Part shown: positions 27,996-36,090 of the stretch, one piece after another
Position numbering within the stretch: the first letter of the stretch is position 1
Layout of the letters: the number at the start of each line of letters is the position of its first letter
Origin: Methylovirgula sp. 4M-Z18
GTDB lineage: Bacteria; Pseudomonadota; Alphaproteobacteria; Rhizobiales; Beijerinckiaceae
DNA length: 64,000 nt
Assembly: GCF_037890675.1 (NCBI RefSeq)
Contig: NZ_CP149574.1
Location: 1,922,001-1,986,000, forward strand
Direction: 5' to 3'
Position numbers and translations under genes: made by a program
The notes under the pieces: model-generated
Databases searched by the model: none
Seen by the model: the letters and a program-made list of their open reading frames with translations, nothing else
Told to the model about the DNA's origin: nothing

Positions 27996-28763
27996 CTATG
28001 GCCTGAAGTTGGGGCCTTCGATCCGGGGGGCCCAGCTTTGGCTGAATATCTCAAGCGCATGATGAATCGAAAAAACCAGTTCGTTGGGCGCCTGCGTTCC
28101 GAGATCTCGTAGACATTTGAAGGTCGCTTCGATTTCATCATCTCTTTCGACCGCGGCTTTCAGACCGGCATCGGCGATTTTATCGAGCCTGTCAGCCTGC
28201 GCCTGGATCTCCGCTTGCCGCTGCTGCGTTGCGTCTGGCGTCATCGAACGAGCACCGCTTCGAACAAAGAGGTGAGCGCTCTCGCGGACCGATTGGGCGG
28301 TCTTGCGCAGGAGATTGATGAGGCTTGGCGCATCGGTATCCGTCCCGTTTGCCACGCGGCCCAGCTCGACTGTGTTCCATATCGGCGCCCCATCCTTCTC
28401 GATGATAAATGGGTTGCAAAAGCTGTCGCGGCCCCACAACGCCTGCACCCGGGCAAGCGCCATGACGTTCGACGGATACGCCTCTTGCTGCATAGTCGCT
28501 GGCCGAGGCCGCGGCCCATAGGGCTCAACGAACATCGGGCCATCACTATAGATGAGCGTGACCGGGCCTTGCATGGAATTCTCCTGTTTAAGGCGCGAGT
28601 CCAAAAAGCTCGCGGCCATATTGACAGCAGTCGGCACCGCGCCCGGCATGGCCTCCCAGTTCTGAATTGTCGTTCGGGTCACCTTCATGCGCTCCGCGAG
28701 TTGATTCTGTGTTAGGCTATGGCTTTCGCGCCATGCCTTGAATTCGCTACCGACCATTCTCAT
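27996..28763 (-). CDS. XRE-type HTH protein with unknown C-terminal domain
   Basis: About 255 aa from ATG near 28763 (MRMVGSEF; the second methionine near 28757 is equally possible). Residues 4-50 are a Cro/C1-type HTH: FKAWRESHSLTQNQLAERMK followed by VTRTTIQNWE. The remaining 200 residues are not recognised; the C-terminal part is largely helical. It could be the regulator of the nearby accessory genes or a phage repressor-like protein. It lies immediately right of the tRNA-Pro fragment and left of the HEPN-like and caspase-like genes, all on the same strand. Confidence 0.65.
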   Translation of the reverse strand: MRMVGSEFKAWRESHSLTQNQLAERMKVTRTTIQNWEAMPGAVPTAVNMAASFLDSRLKQENSMQGPVTLIYSDGPMFVEPYGPRPRPATMQQEAYPSNVMALARVQALWGRDSFCNPFIIEKDGAPIWNTVELGRVANGTDTDAPSLINLLRKTAQSVRESAHLFVRSGARSMTPDATQQRQAEIQAQADRLDKIADAGLKAAVERDDEIEATFKCLRDLGTQAPNELVFSIHHALEIFSQSWAPRIEGPNFRP

Positions 28764-29005
28764 TCTCAAATAATTTATCATTTGTGAGAATGTAGGGCCA
28801 AAATTTTTGGCTGTCAATGGAAATATAAGTAGCGAAATTTGGTTCTGCGGTCCGGGCAGGGGGAATATCGCGGAGGGACGACAGGGCAGGTGCCGACGCA
28901 CTCACCAGTCCATGTTGGTCGCATTCGTCCAAGCGTTGTGTGTCTCGATTGCGTGTTACGGGGCCGCCGGCAAAGTCGCCCAAAAGGGCAGGTGGGCATC
29001 CGTCA

Positions 29006-30109
29006 TCATTGCTGTCCGCCTGTTTCTGCAAGCGTCGAAAGATCCAGCCCGGCATCCATCGCTGTACGGAATGCCAGGCGATAGGCCTCTATCACGGCGC
29101 GGGCGCAGAGTTCGACAGCCACCGCTGTGGTGCTGAACCGGACAATCTCGTTCGGATTGCTCATGACCAGCGGGCTCAGCCCATCCTTCTCAAAATGGGC
29201 AACGGCGTTTCGAAAGCCCGGCGTCAGTAGTTCGTCGCGAAACTTGGTGATCGACTGGCCGATGTGGGCGCGAAACGACTCATCGAGGTCCGGGTGATCC
29301 GGAACGCGGTCTGGTGGCACTGGATACGGTAGCTCGGCCGCACGGAACAACTTAGCCAAGTCCGGTTTCAGCCTCGTCAAGTATCCCTCCAAGATCTTGT
29401 AGAAACAAAGGAATTTGTAGATCGGGCTAGCCGACCCCAAGCCCTCTCTGTACAGGGCGAGGATCGGTCTCAATGGCGTGGGGATTTCAGTTGCCGACGG
29501 GTTGATCGCGGTAAGCTGAAACGGCCGGGAAAATCGAACCATTTCACTCTTGCTCGTAAGGTCGCGTGCGCGAAGCCGCGTCAGGTAAACTGGGGCCGTC
29601 GCCTCGTAGGCCCAGTGATCGAGGAAGGCAGCACACGCCAGTTGCAGACGGTCCAGCGCTTCATTAGCCGACCGGGCCCAACACCTCATTTTGACGATAG
29701 ACGCTTCGCTATTCGCATTCCTGCCAACTATGACCCTACCCCATTGGGTATCCACAGCCATGCCTGGTAGCGCAAAGACGAAATAGGAGTCGCCGTCAGC
29801 CTCGGTAAACTGAAAATCCAACGCGTTAACCGGGCTCGGGGCCTTCGACAGAAGGGCGGCCGCCTCGAACTCTCGTTCCGAATCGTCGGTCAGTATGTCC
29901 TGGTCGCGGCGGGTGACATTTGGGAATTGTGGGACAAGGTGAAGCTCGATTAGGGAGCCGGGGAAACCTAGCTTCTCGACTGGTATCTCCATGCTGGGAC
30001 CAGGCGTGTTGCCGAGACTTCGGCGACCTCGAACGGAATCTGTGCCTTTCGCCCCGGCCGATTTGCGGGCATTCCTTCGCGCGGCTCGCCCGGGGGACGA
30101 TTTGGTCAT
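29006..30109 (-). CDS. Unknown protein with HEPN-like R-x4-H motif, resembling MauJ-type proteins
   Basis: 367 aa. The first 35 residues are basic and probably disordered. The C-terminal third is helical and contains FYKILEGYL and GFRNAVAHFEKDG, in which R300 and H305 form R-x4-H with a polar residue after the R, as in HEPN ribonuclease domains. Proteins labelled MauJ-like share this arrangement, by recall of the family. HEPN domains often act as RNases in toxin, abortive infection and defence systems. The gene is 136 bp downstream of the caspase-like gene on the same strand, so the two may be a unit. Assignment rests on the motif only. Confidence 0.5.
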   Translation of the reverse strand: MTKSSPGRAARRNARKSAGAKGTDSVRGRRSLGNTPGPSMEIPVEKLGFPGSLIELHLVPQFPNVTRRDQDILTDDSEREFEAAALLSKAPSPVNALDFQFTEADGDSYFVFALPGMAVDTQWGRVIVGRNANSEASIVKMRCWARSANEALDRLQLACAAFLDHWAYEATAPVYLTRLRARDLTSKSEMVRFSRPFQLTAINPSATEIPTPLRPILALYREGLGSASPIYKFLCFYKILEGYLTRLKPDLAKLFRAAELPYPVPPDRVPDHPDLDESFRAHIGQSITKFRDELLTPGFRNAVAHFEKDGLSPLVMSNPNEIVRFSTTAVAVELCARAVIEAYRLAFRTAMDAGLDLSTLAETGGQQ

Positions 30110-30244
30110 TGTGATTTCCAGAGACGAACTGACGGCGTCAACAACAGCTTAGTCATAATTTCCCCCTGCCTAGACCGCGTACGGCATAGAGCGACATCAA
30201 ATTGAACGGCGTAGGCGAAGGCGCATTGCTTATAGTCTAAAGTC

Positions 30245-31678
30245 TTACAGGTTTTTGACCGTTTCTTCGATGTAGTTGCGAACCGCGTTAGTCAATGCGT
30301 CGCGGATTTTCCCGATCAGGTCGCTTACCTCAGCATTCCATTCCAACTTGTGCCAGCGGCGCACAAGCTCGCGTCCTTCCTGATCGAAGGCGCCCCAGTC
30401 GGTTCTGGGGTGCTGGGTTACCATCTCGAAAATATAGCAATGCTTGAGGCTGGGTGCGCAGCTTAGAACGAGCTGAAGCTGCTGTAACGCCGAGTATTTA
30501 GGAGTTAAAGTCACTTTAAGCTCAGCCCGCGACATAGAGCAATTCAGTTCCAGGACGAAGTGCTCTGTCGAGTCCGGATTTAGTGCGGATAACAGATTCA
30601 CCGCGCCCAGTGCCCATCTTCCCAATCTTTTGTCGCTCTTGATTTCGGCAATCACAAACCGGTCCGGGCGTGTCTCACGGGAGAGTGTCCGGATGATAAA
30701 GTCTCTTATAATAGGCTCGCGGAACGTCGAATGCTCGGAAGTTGTGGTCTCGAAAAGCTCAGCGAACTCGCTTTCATCGAACTTCGCGATCAGGCCGTCG
30801 AAAAGATCGTCAACAAGTCTTTTTGCCCTATCTGCGTCACCCATCCGTTGCTCCGCTGCGATCAGCAGTTGTTTGGGCGTCCGTGGTTCCGTGACGATGA
30901 TTGCATCTCTGCTCTCGTTGTGATCCTCATTGCCTTCGCCTTCACTTGGCTTTGCGCGCCAGCGGTTTGCGAATCCTTGTCGGAAGCTGGCGAGCTTGCT
31001 TGCGTCGTCGACAAATATCTCGCGTCCCGTTCCCTGGTTTACAAAATAGGGAGTTTGTTCGTCGTTTCCGATGAATTCGTCGCGCAGTGCGTTCGTGATG
31101 TCGGAGTAATAAACTACACCTTCGGTCTTGCGCACACTCGCATCGAGAAAGGCGCGTGTGAAAGCGCTAAGTTGGTCCCCGCCGAGTGACGTCTGATCGT
31201 CCAATGATGATGAGAATTGAAGCACATTGCGTAGCCCATCCTGCACCACTGGCAACAGAGGGGGCTCGCCCTTCACCAGGGGCGCACCGGAGAAGCAAGC
31301 GTCAAAGATCGTAACGAGAAGTTCCGGTCTGGCGGCTCGGAACAGGTCCATTAACTCGCTGTGCCGAAAACCCGTCTCATTGGGGCGGTTTGCGTCGAAC
31401 GTGGTTCCACAGAGGTAGAGCTCCTGACCTCTCTGGATACCGTGCCCCGAGAAATAGAAGAGCACTTCACTGTAATCGACGCCTGGCGGCAAGGCGGCAC
31501 GCACAACATCCCGCATCGCATCGGCGGTTAAATCGACATGCTCTAGGACGTGGTCAAACCGGTCGGTCGCCTGGAGAAGCTCTCGCATGGCGGAAACGTC
31601 CTCGCGGCAGCATGGCAATGGAGTCTCTTTGTCGTAGACTGCATTGCCAATCAGGATTGCGGTAGAGGTCACGAGCAC
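30245..31678 (-). CDS. Caspase-family (C14) protease with unknown C-terminal domain
   Basis: 477 aa from GTG 31678 (a second GTG two codons later is possible). The N-terminal 240 residues are a caspase-like p20/p10 domain: the strand TSTAILIGNAVY, then the catalytic histidine in YFSGHG (H79) and the catalytic cysteine in DACFSG (C128). A polar linker (about 240-260) leads to a 215-residue C-terminal domain not recognised by family. It has D339, E345 and K347 in PDRFVIAEIKSD, which could be a PD-(D/E)XK-type nuclease core. Bacterial caspase-like proteases often act as death effectors in anti-phage defence. In a prophage this suggests superinfection immunity. Confidence 0.85.
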   Translation of the reverse strand: MLVTSTAILIGNAVYDKETPLPCCREDVSAMRELLQATDRFDHVLEHVDLTADAMRDVVRAALPPGVDYSEVLFYFSGHGIQRGQELYLCGTTFDANRPNETGFRHSELMDLFRAARPELLVTIFDACFSGAPLVKGEPPLLPVVQDGLRNVLQFSSSLDDQTSLGGDQLSAFTRAFLDASVRKTEGVVYYSDITNALRDEFIGNDEQTPYFVNQGTGREIFVDDASKLASFRQGFANRWRAKPSEGEGNEDHNESRDAIIVTEPRTPKQLLIAAEQRMGDADRAKRLVDDLFDGLIAKFDESEFAELFETTTSEHSTFREPIIRDFIIRTLSRETRPDRFVIAEIKSDKRLGRWALGAVNLLSALNPDSTEHFVLELNCSMSRAELKVTLTPKYSALQQLQLVLSCAPSLKHCYIFEMVTQHPRTDWGAFDQEGRELVRRWHKLEWNAEVSDLIGKIRDALTNAVRNYIEETVKNL

Positions 31679-31877
31679 TCCGGGAACGTTTACGTCTTAG
31701 AAGGGGGCACACTACGTCCCTTCGAAAGGATGGTCTAGGTGTCCCTGTTTCTCCGCGTTCCTGAAAGCCGTTAGGCTGAAGTTGGCCATACTTTGCCGTG
31801 AGAATTTGGGCTGGCGACGATTCCAGCGCTCAGGAATCTTGTTGCGGTCAGCGGCGTCCGATCCGGCCAAATTGGCC

Positions 31878-32726
31878 TCAATCGAAAAGGAGTGGCTGGG
31901 GTTCTGGCCGCATGGGGAGGTCTTTTTGCGTAACGATCAACTCGCGAGCTACCTTGGCATTGTCGTTGCCATCGATCGTATAGGTCAGATCGACCTCTTC
32001 CAAATCGAAAGATCCAAAAATCTTGCGAATTTCGGCTGTGTCGTTGATCGACAGCACGAACACACCCTTTAGCCCCGCAAGTTGCTCCGCCAGCGCCGCG
32101 AAATCGCCTCGCCCGAACATTCCTTTGCCGTAGTAGCCCTCGGCGCCCCAATAGGGCGGGTCGAGGTAGAACAGCGTGCCGGGCCGGTCATAGGCGAGGA
32201 TCAGGTCGGCATAGGGCAGGTTTTCGATGACGACGGCCGCCAGGCGTTCGGCGATCTCCGCCAGGCGCGGCTCGAGCTTCGTGACGTCGAAGCGTCCGGG
32301 CAGTTGCGGCGAGACACCGAAGGTGCGGCCAGCAACCTTGCCGCCGAAGGATGCGCGCTGCAGGTAGAGAAATCGCACGGCGCGGTGCAGGTCGGTGAGT
32401 GTCTCCGGGTCCTGCGCCAGCAGCCGGCCGAATTCCTCGCGGCTGGTGAAGCGGTAGCGCAGCAGGTCCATGAAGGGCACGTAATGGTGCTGCAGGATGC
32501 GGAAGAAATTCGCCACATCGCCCGACAGGTCGTTGATCACCTCCGCGGCCGGGGCGAGCCGACGCCGCAGGAAAATGCCGCCCATGCCGACGAAGGGCTC
32601 GACATAAGCGCGGTGAGGAATGCGCTCGATCCGGGCAATGATCCGCTCGGCAAGTTGGCTTTTGCCGCCGATCCAGGCGGCGGCGGGTTTGAGAGGCGTG
32701 ACTTTGCGGAATTTTTGCAGGTCCAT
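31878..32726 (-). CDS. D12-class DNA adenine methyltransferase (Dam-like)
   Basis: 282 aa from ATG 32726. AAAWIGGKSQL and VEPFVGMGGIFL form the SAM-binding region and DPPYW is the catalytic motif IV of N6-adenine methyltransferases. No restriction endonuclease is adjacent, so it is probably a solitary phage enzyme that protects phage DNA from host restriction or alters regulation. It is the last minus-strand gene before a plus-strand island in the prophage. The 199-bp gap on its left to the caspase start shows nothing. Confidence 0.9.
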   Translation of the reverse strand: MDLQKFRKVTPLKPAAAWIGGKSQLAERIIARIERIPHRAYVEPFVGMGGIFLRRRLAPAAEVINDLSGDVANFFRILQHHYVPFMDLLRYRFTSREEFGRLLAQDPETLTDLHRAVRFLYLQRASFGGKVAGRTFGVSPQLPGRFDVTKLEPRLAEIAERLAAVVIENLPYADLILAYDRPGTLFYLDPPYWGAEGYYGKGMFGRGDFAALAEQLAGLKGVFVLSINDTAEIRKIFGSFDLEEVDLTYTIDGNDNAKVARELIVTQKDLPMRPEPQPLLFD

Positions 32727-32882
32727 ATTGAGAACATTCTTAGTACATGTTACGAACATTCGCCGCGCAAGCGTGGCGGCGGGTGGTCGTCTCAAGCGGC
32801 TGCACAGGTTTGGCTCGACAGGATCTGTGGCGGAGGGGCGTTGGCGCGCCCCAAGGCCCCGCCTCTTTTCGAGGAGAGGTCA

Positions 32883-33107
32883 ATGGCACGTGGAATTCTC
32901 TATATGACGGCCGAGGAAGGCCGCGCGGGTGCGGGCTGGTATATCGATGCGGGCGAATTCCTGGTCGTCGGCCCGAACCAAGACGAGGCCGGTAATTTCG
33001 TGCCGTTCCCGACGCGCGAGGCCGCGGAGGCCTGGGCCAAGGGGGGTAAGTCCACCGTTCCGTTTCTGCAGCCGATCGGCCTGTACGAGCGCGGGCAGTT
33101 GCATTGA
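32883..33107 (+). CDS. Small phage protein of unknown function
   Basis: 74 aa from ATG 32883, with a GAGGAGAGG site just upstream. The sequence starts MARGILYMTAEEGRAGAGWY and has a compact mixed composition without membrane segments. It is the first gene of a five-gene plus-strand group that ends with two small proteins at 34.7 kb. Family not recognised. Confidence 0.6.
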   Translation: MARGILYMTAEEGRAGAGWYIDAGEFLVVGPNQDEAGNFVPFPTREAAEAWAKGGKSTVPFLQPIGLYERGQLH

Positions 33108-33121
33108 CGTGAGTGCCGGCG

Positions 33122-33421
33122 ATGATCACGAGGCTCGGCGAGGCCTGGAAAGCAGGATGGCAGGTGCGGATCGCCTGCGCCGCCGGCAAAGGCCACGCCA
33201 TGAAGAAGCACCCCATGTGCACCTTCGCAACCGATCTCGACATGAAAACTCTGATGATCGCGAAGGGGTACAACTTCCCGATCGACGGGCTGCGCGACCG
33301 GCTCATGTGCCCGGAGTGCCAGGCTTGCGACATGCGGGTGATGTATTTCCCGCCCGGCGACAACCAGCGCGAGATCGACGTCACCACCAAACCCAAGCCG
33401 CGCCGCTGGGGGACGTGGTAG
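33122..33421 (+). CDS. Small protein with C-x2-C pair, unknown function
   Basis: 99 aa from ATG 33122 (an in-frame GTG at 33113 is possible). CPECQACDM resembles a zinc-binding knuckle and FPIDGLRDRLMCPECQ is well ordered. It lies between the first plus-strand gene and the SRAP gene. Phage relatives seem to share the MKKHPMCTFATDLDM-type core; no function known. Confidence 0.6.
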   Translation: MITRLGEAWKAGWQVRIACAAGKGHAMKKHPMCTFATDLDMKTLMIAKGYNFPIDGLRDRLMCPECQACDMRVMYFPPGDNQREIDVTTKPKPRRWGTW

Positions 33422-33447
33422 AGTGCCAATAGCAATGGAGGTCATCC

Positions 33448-34116
33448 ATGTGTGGCAGGTTCACCCAAGAATATTCCTGGCGGCAGGTTCGCGACGCGAT
33501 GGACCTCACCGGCCCGGCGCCCAATTTGCGGGCGCGCTACAACATCTCGCCGACGACTAGGATCGATATCGTGCGCAGAACGAGCGTCAGCCGCGAACTC
33601 GCCCGCGCGCGCTGGGGCCTGCTACCGGCGTGGTGGAAGACGCCGCTCAAGGAGACGAAACTGAGCACCTTCAACGCCCGGTCGGAAGAGGCGCCTGGGA
33701 AGCCGATGTTTCGGAGCGCGTGGAAAGTTGCCCGCTGCATCGTGCCGGCCTCCGGATTCTACGAATGGACCGGACCGAAAACGGCGCGGATCCCACATTA
33801 CATCACCGCGCGCGACGGCGGCCTCTTGGCCATGGCGGGGCTCTGGTCGGAATGGACGGATCCGGACAGCAAGGAGAGTCTGCTTACGGCGACCATCCTG
33901 ACGACCGCGGCAAGCGCGTGGATGGCGCACATTCACGACCGCATGCCGGTGTTCCTCCAGCCGGAGGAGTTCGATGCCTGGCTTTCGGCAAAGGCAGGCA
34001 AAGAGTTGATGCTGCCAGCGCCCGATCACTATCTCACCGAGCATGTGGTTTCGCAGCGGGTGAACAGTTCGAGGGCTCCCGACGACGATCCGACGCTCAT
34101 AGGGGCCGTGTCATGA
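33448..34116 (+). CDS. SRAP-domain protein (YedK/HMCES family)
   Basis: 222 aa, full length. Starts MCGRFTQ with the invariant Cys2 that forms a thiazolidine crosslink with abasic DNA. The other catalytic residues are in place: N76 in NARSE, E106 in FYEW, and H163 in HDRMP. SRAP proteins shield abasic sites in single-stranded DNA and may process them. Phage copies may protect replicating phage DNA. Its ATGA stop overlaps the next start, so the two are translationally coupled. Confidence 0.95.
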   Translation: MCGRFTQEYSWRQVRDAMDLTGPAPNLRARYNISPTTRIDIVRRTSVSRELARARWGLLPAWWKTPLKETKLSTFNARSEEAPGKPMFRSAWKVARCIVPASGFYEWTGPKTARIPHYITARDGGLLAMAGLWSEWTDPDSKESLLTATILTTAASAWMAHIHDRMPVFLQPEEFDAWLSAKAGKELMLPAPDHYLTEHVVSQRVNSSRAPDDDPTLIGAVS

Positions 34117-34376
34117 CCGAAGAAGACGACGTTAAAAAGCTGCAGAAACTGAGTGCGAAACTCCAAGCGGTGCTTGCCGGAAACGATATTCACACGTGCA
34201 TCAGCCTCTTGATGGATTCGCTTGCGACGGCGTTGGCCATCTCCGCGGACACGCCGGAGCAGGTCGACCAATTTATTGATGACCACTTCATGCCGGAACT
34301 TAAGCAAGTGGTGCGGACGAAGATCGCGGCCATTCAGACGATGCAGAGCGGTCGACCGCCGGAACGGCTCAATTAG
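34113..34376 (+). CDS. Small helical protein coupled to the SRAP gene
   Basis: 87 aa, starting with ATG overlapping the SRAP stop (ATGA). MTEEDDVKKLQKLSAKLQAV suggests an all-helical soluble protein; no motif recognised. Coupling to SRAP suggests a related DNA-maintenance role, which is inference only. Confidence 0.6.
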   Translation: MTEEDDVKKLQKLSAKLQAVLAGNDIHTCISLLMDSLATALAISADTPEQVDQFIDDHFMPELKQVVRTKIAAIQTMQSGRPPERLN

Positions 34377-34410
34377 CGACACGCGACCGACATGGAAGGA
34401 TGCCTGCGTC

Positions 34411-34728
34411 ATGGAGATTATAAGTCAAATTTTAGGCGGTCTCAGCGCAGTGGCCGCCATCGCGGCGGCAATAATTTGGTTCAAATCTGCCCAAGTAAAC
34501 ACGCCACAGGAATTCAAGGTGGAAGTTCTAGTGGAGCTGATTCACAATTCGGACAACGTCGATGGCTCGCATATCTTTGTCGGTGGGCACGGCACGAGCC
34601 GGGAACTGGAGAGTCTCGGCAACGCGATGATCGAACAGAGCCGTCTCAGCGGCAGGGCCGCCATATGGGCTGGTGCGTCCGCCCTTCTGCAGGGGGGCGC
34701 AATCGTCGCACACCTATTTGCAAGATAA
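34411..34728 (+). CDS. Small membrane protein of unknown function
   Basis: 105 aa. One clear N-terminal membrane segment (LGGLSAVAAIAAAIIWF) and a second weaker hydrophobic stretch at the C-terminus (AIWAGASALLQGGAIVAHLF). Last gene of the plus-strand group, converging on the late operon, whose terminator lies just after its stop. Confidence 0.55.
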   Translation: MEIISQILGGLSAVAAIAAAIIWFKSAQVNTPQEFKVEVLVELIHNSDNVDGSHIFVGGHGTSRELESLGNAMIEQSRLSGRAAIWAGASALLQGGAIVAHLFAR

Positions 34729-34729
34729 G

Positions 34730-34763
34730 AAAAAGCCCCGCGCGCCCATCGACGACACGGGGC
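34730..34763 (-). terminator. Rho-independent terminator at the end of the phage late operon
   Basis: On the minus strand GCCCCG pairs with CGGGGC around a GC-rich loop and is followed by TTTTTC. It lies 86 bp past the last late gene (34849) and right against the stop of the convergent plus-strand gene, so it may stop transcripts from the late side. Confidence 0.75.
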
Positions 34764-34848
34764 AAGTCTGGCGTTTGCGTGAGGTTGAGAGCGTTGCAGC
34801 TCATCGCCGGAAGCGCCGGCGCGCCTTTGCCGCATTTACGGCGAAGCT

Positions 34849-35136
34849 CTATTGCCCGAAGCCCTGATTGCTCTGGAACTTGGCGAGCCGGGCCTCCAGG
34901 TCGGCGTTTCGCGCCTCGAGACGCTCGATCTTTTCGTCTTGCCGGGCGATGTATTCGGTGAGTTCTCGGATTCGGCCCAGGTATCCCTCCTGCAAGGTTC
35001 GAATCTGATCGTTGAGCGAGGAGGCGAGGTCGGATTTGCGTTTGCCGAAGACGCCGAACAGGGCGGCGATCCCCGCGATCAAACCGCCCCCCGCACCGCA
35101 GATCGCAGTCAGTTGGGCGCTATCGATCGAAAACAT
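34849..35136 (-). CDS. Small membrane-anchored coiled-coil protein, spanin-like
   Basis: 95 aa. A hydrophobic N-terminal segment (AICGAGGGLIAGIAALFGVF) is followed by a long charged helix (IRELTEYIARQDEKIERLEA) with heptad character. The layout of one membrane anchor plus periplasmic coiled coil in a lysis cassette fits an inner-membrane spanin. No separate outer-membrane spanin is visible. Its start overlaps the next gene's stop by 17 bp. Confidence 0.5.
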   Translation of the reverse strand: MFSIDSAQLTAICGAGGGLIAGIAALFGVFGKRKSDLASSLNDQIRTLQEGYLGRIRELTEYIARQDEKIERLEARNADLEARLAKFQSNQGFGQ

Positions 35137-35545
35137 CCAGGGAGCTCCGCCAGCAAGCGACGCCGGTGAAGGCCGTCAACAAAGAGTAGAGAATCTGCGG
35201 CGGCGCTACCTCGGCCGCCCAGGACGACCCGGCAAAGGCCCCGAATATGATGCAGCCGAAAGCGGCACATATCATGCGTAGCAGGCTGGATCCGCGCTCG
35301 CGACGCCCGTTCACGATCAAGGCGGCGAGCCAGACGAGGCCGAAGGCCGCCATGAGCGTGCCGAGGTCCGAACCTCGCAGGCCGAGGTCATAGAGCCCCA
35401 TGTAATGCGGCAAGGTGAGGATGTGCGGATGGACGAGCAGGTCGCAGCCGATGCCCGACATCGCGCTTGAAGCGAACCATTCGAACAGCTTCCCACGCGC
35501 GAACAGCAGCCGCTCGAACTCCCTCCAGATCGTGCGCCAGATCAT
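35120..35545 (-). CDS. Multi-pass membrane protein of the lysis cassette
   Basis: 141 aa with about three hydrophobic segments (TLMAAFGLVWLAALIV, MICAAFGCIIFGAFAG and ILYSLLTAFTGVA). It overlaps neighbours by a few bases on both sides, so it belongs to the coupled lysis cassette. It could be an antiholin or second holin. Family not recognised. Confidence 0.55.
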   Translation of the reverse strand: MIWRTIWREFERLLFARGKLFEWFASSAMSGIGCDLLVHPHILTLPHYMGLYDLGLRGSDLGTLMAAFGLVWLAALIVNGRRERGSSLLRMICAAFGCIIFGAFAGSSWAAEVAPPQILYSLLTAFTGVACWRSSLDVFDR

Positions 35546-36090
35546 TTATGCGTTGCCCGGATGACCTGCGCCAGGACCGACGAGATGTCGCTCGACTTTT
35601 GAGCCGAACCGCTCGATGAGCCGAGCCAAAAATTCAGCACCGTCCCAAAGCCGCCGGCGAGCGCCCCAAACAGTACGTTGGCGACGCCGCTATCCGGCAC
35701 GGCCCGGAACAACATCGCCACCGACAAGCCGACGAATCCTGCGACGACAAGCACTGAGATGACCGGCGCGCCCCAGGAGATGCGCGAGCCGGTGGCGGCC
35801 AGTTGCGCCATGGTGGCGCGGGCGTTCTCGATATCGGCTAGGCGCTGCTGCTCGGCTTGCACGGCCGTGGCGCTCGCCGCCTCGGCCTGCTTCACAGCAT
35901 CAGCCGCAGCGGTCGGATTGGCGTTGATCGCGGCGTTTATCGCGTCGGCCGTCGGCGAGGTGCCCAGAGCCGTCGCAAGCGCATTGAGCGCGATCGGCAC
36001 CAGCGCGCCGGCGGGGCCGCCGAGCGCGGCACCGAGCACAGGTGCGCCGAGCTTGACGATGGTGGCGGCGAGATCGGTGAGGGCGCTCAT
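35542..36090 (-). CDS. Holin of the 3TM/GTA type
   Basis: 182 aa from ATG 36090 (MSALTDLAATIVKLGAP). The order is an N-terminal hydrophobic hairpin (LGAALGGPAGALVPIALNAL), a charged alanine-rich coiled coil near residues 65-105, and two C-terminal membrane segments (APVISVLVVAGFVGLSVAM and VLFGALAGGFGTVL). This is the pattern of three-segment holins first described in gene transfer agents. It would form the pores that let the endolysin, coded just upstream, reach the periplasm. Confidence 0.7.
   Translation of the reverse strand: MSALTDLAATIVKLGAPVLGAALGGPAGALVPIALNALATALGTSPTADAINAAINANPTAAADAVKQAEAASATAVQAEQQRLADIENARATMAQLAATGSRISWGAPVISVLVVAGFVGLSVAMLFRAVPDSGVANVLFGALAGGFGTVLNFWLGSSSGSAQKSSDISSVLAQVIRATHK

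Noticed and set aside
27821-28141. Minus-strand open frame ending in SGGIRTHDP
   Set aside because: This is the well-known false ORF made by reading the reverse strand of a tRNA 3' end; it overlaps the tRNA-Pro fragment and the HTH gene.
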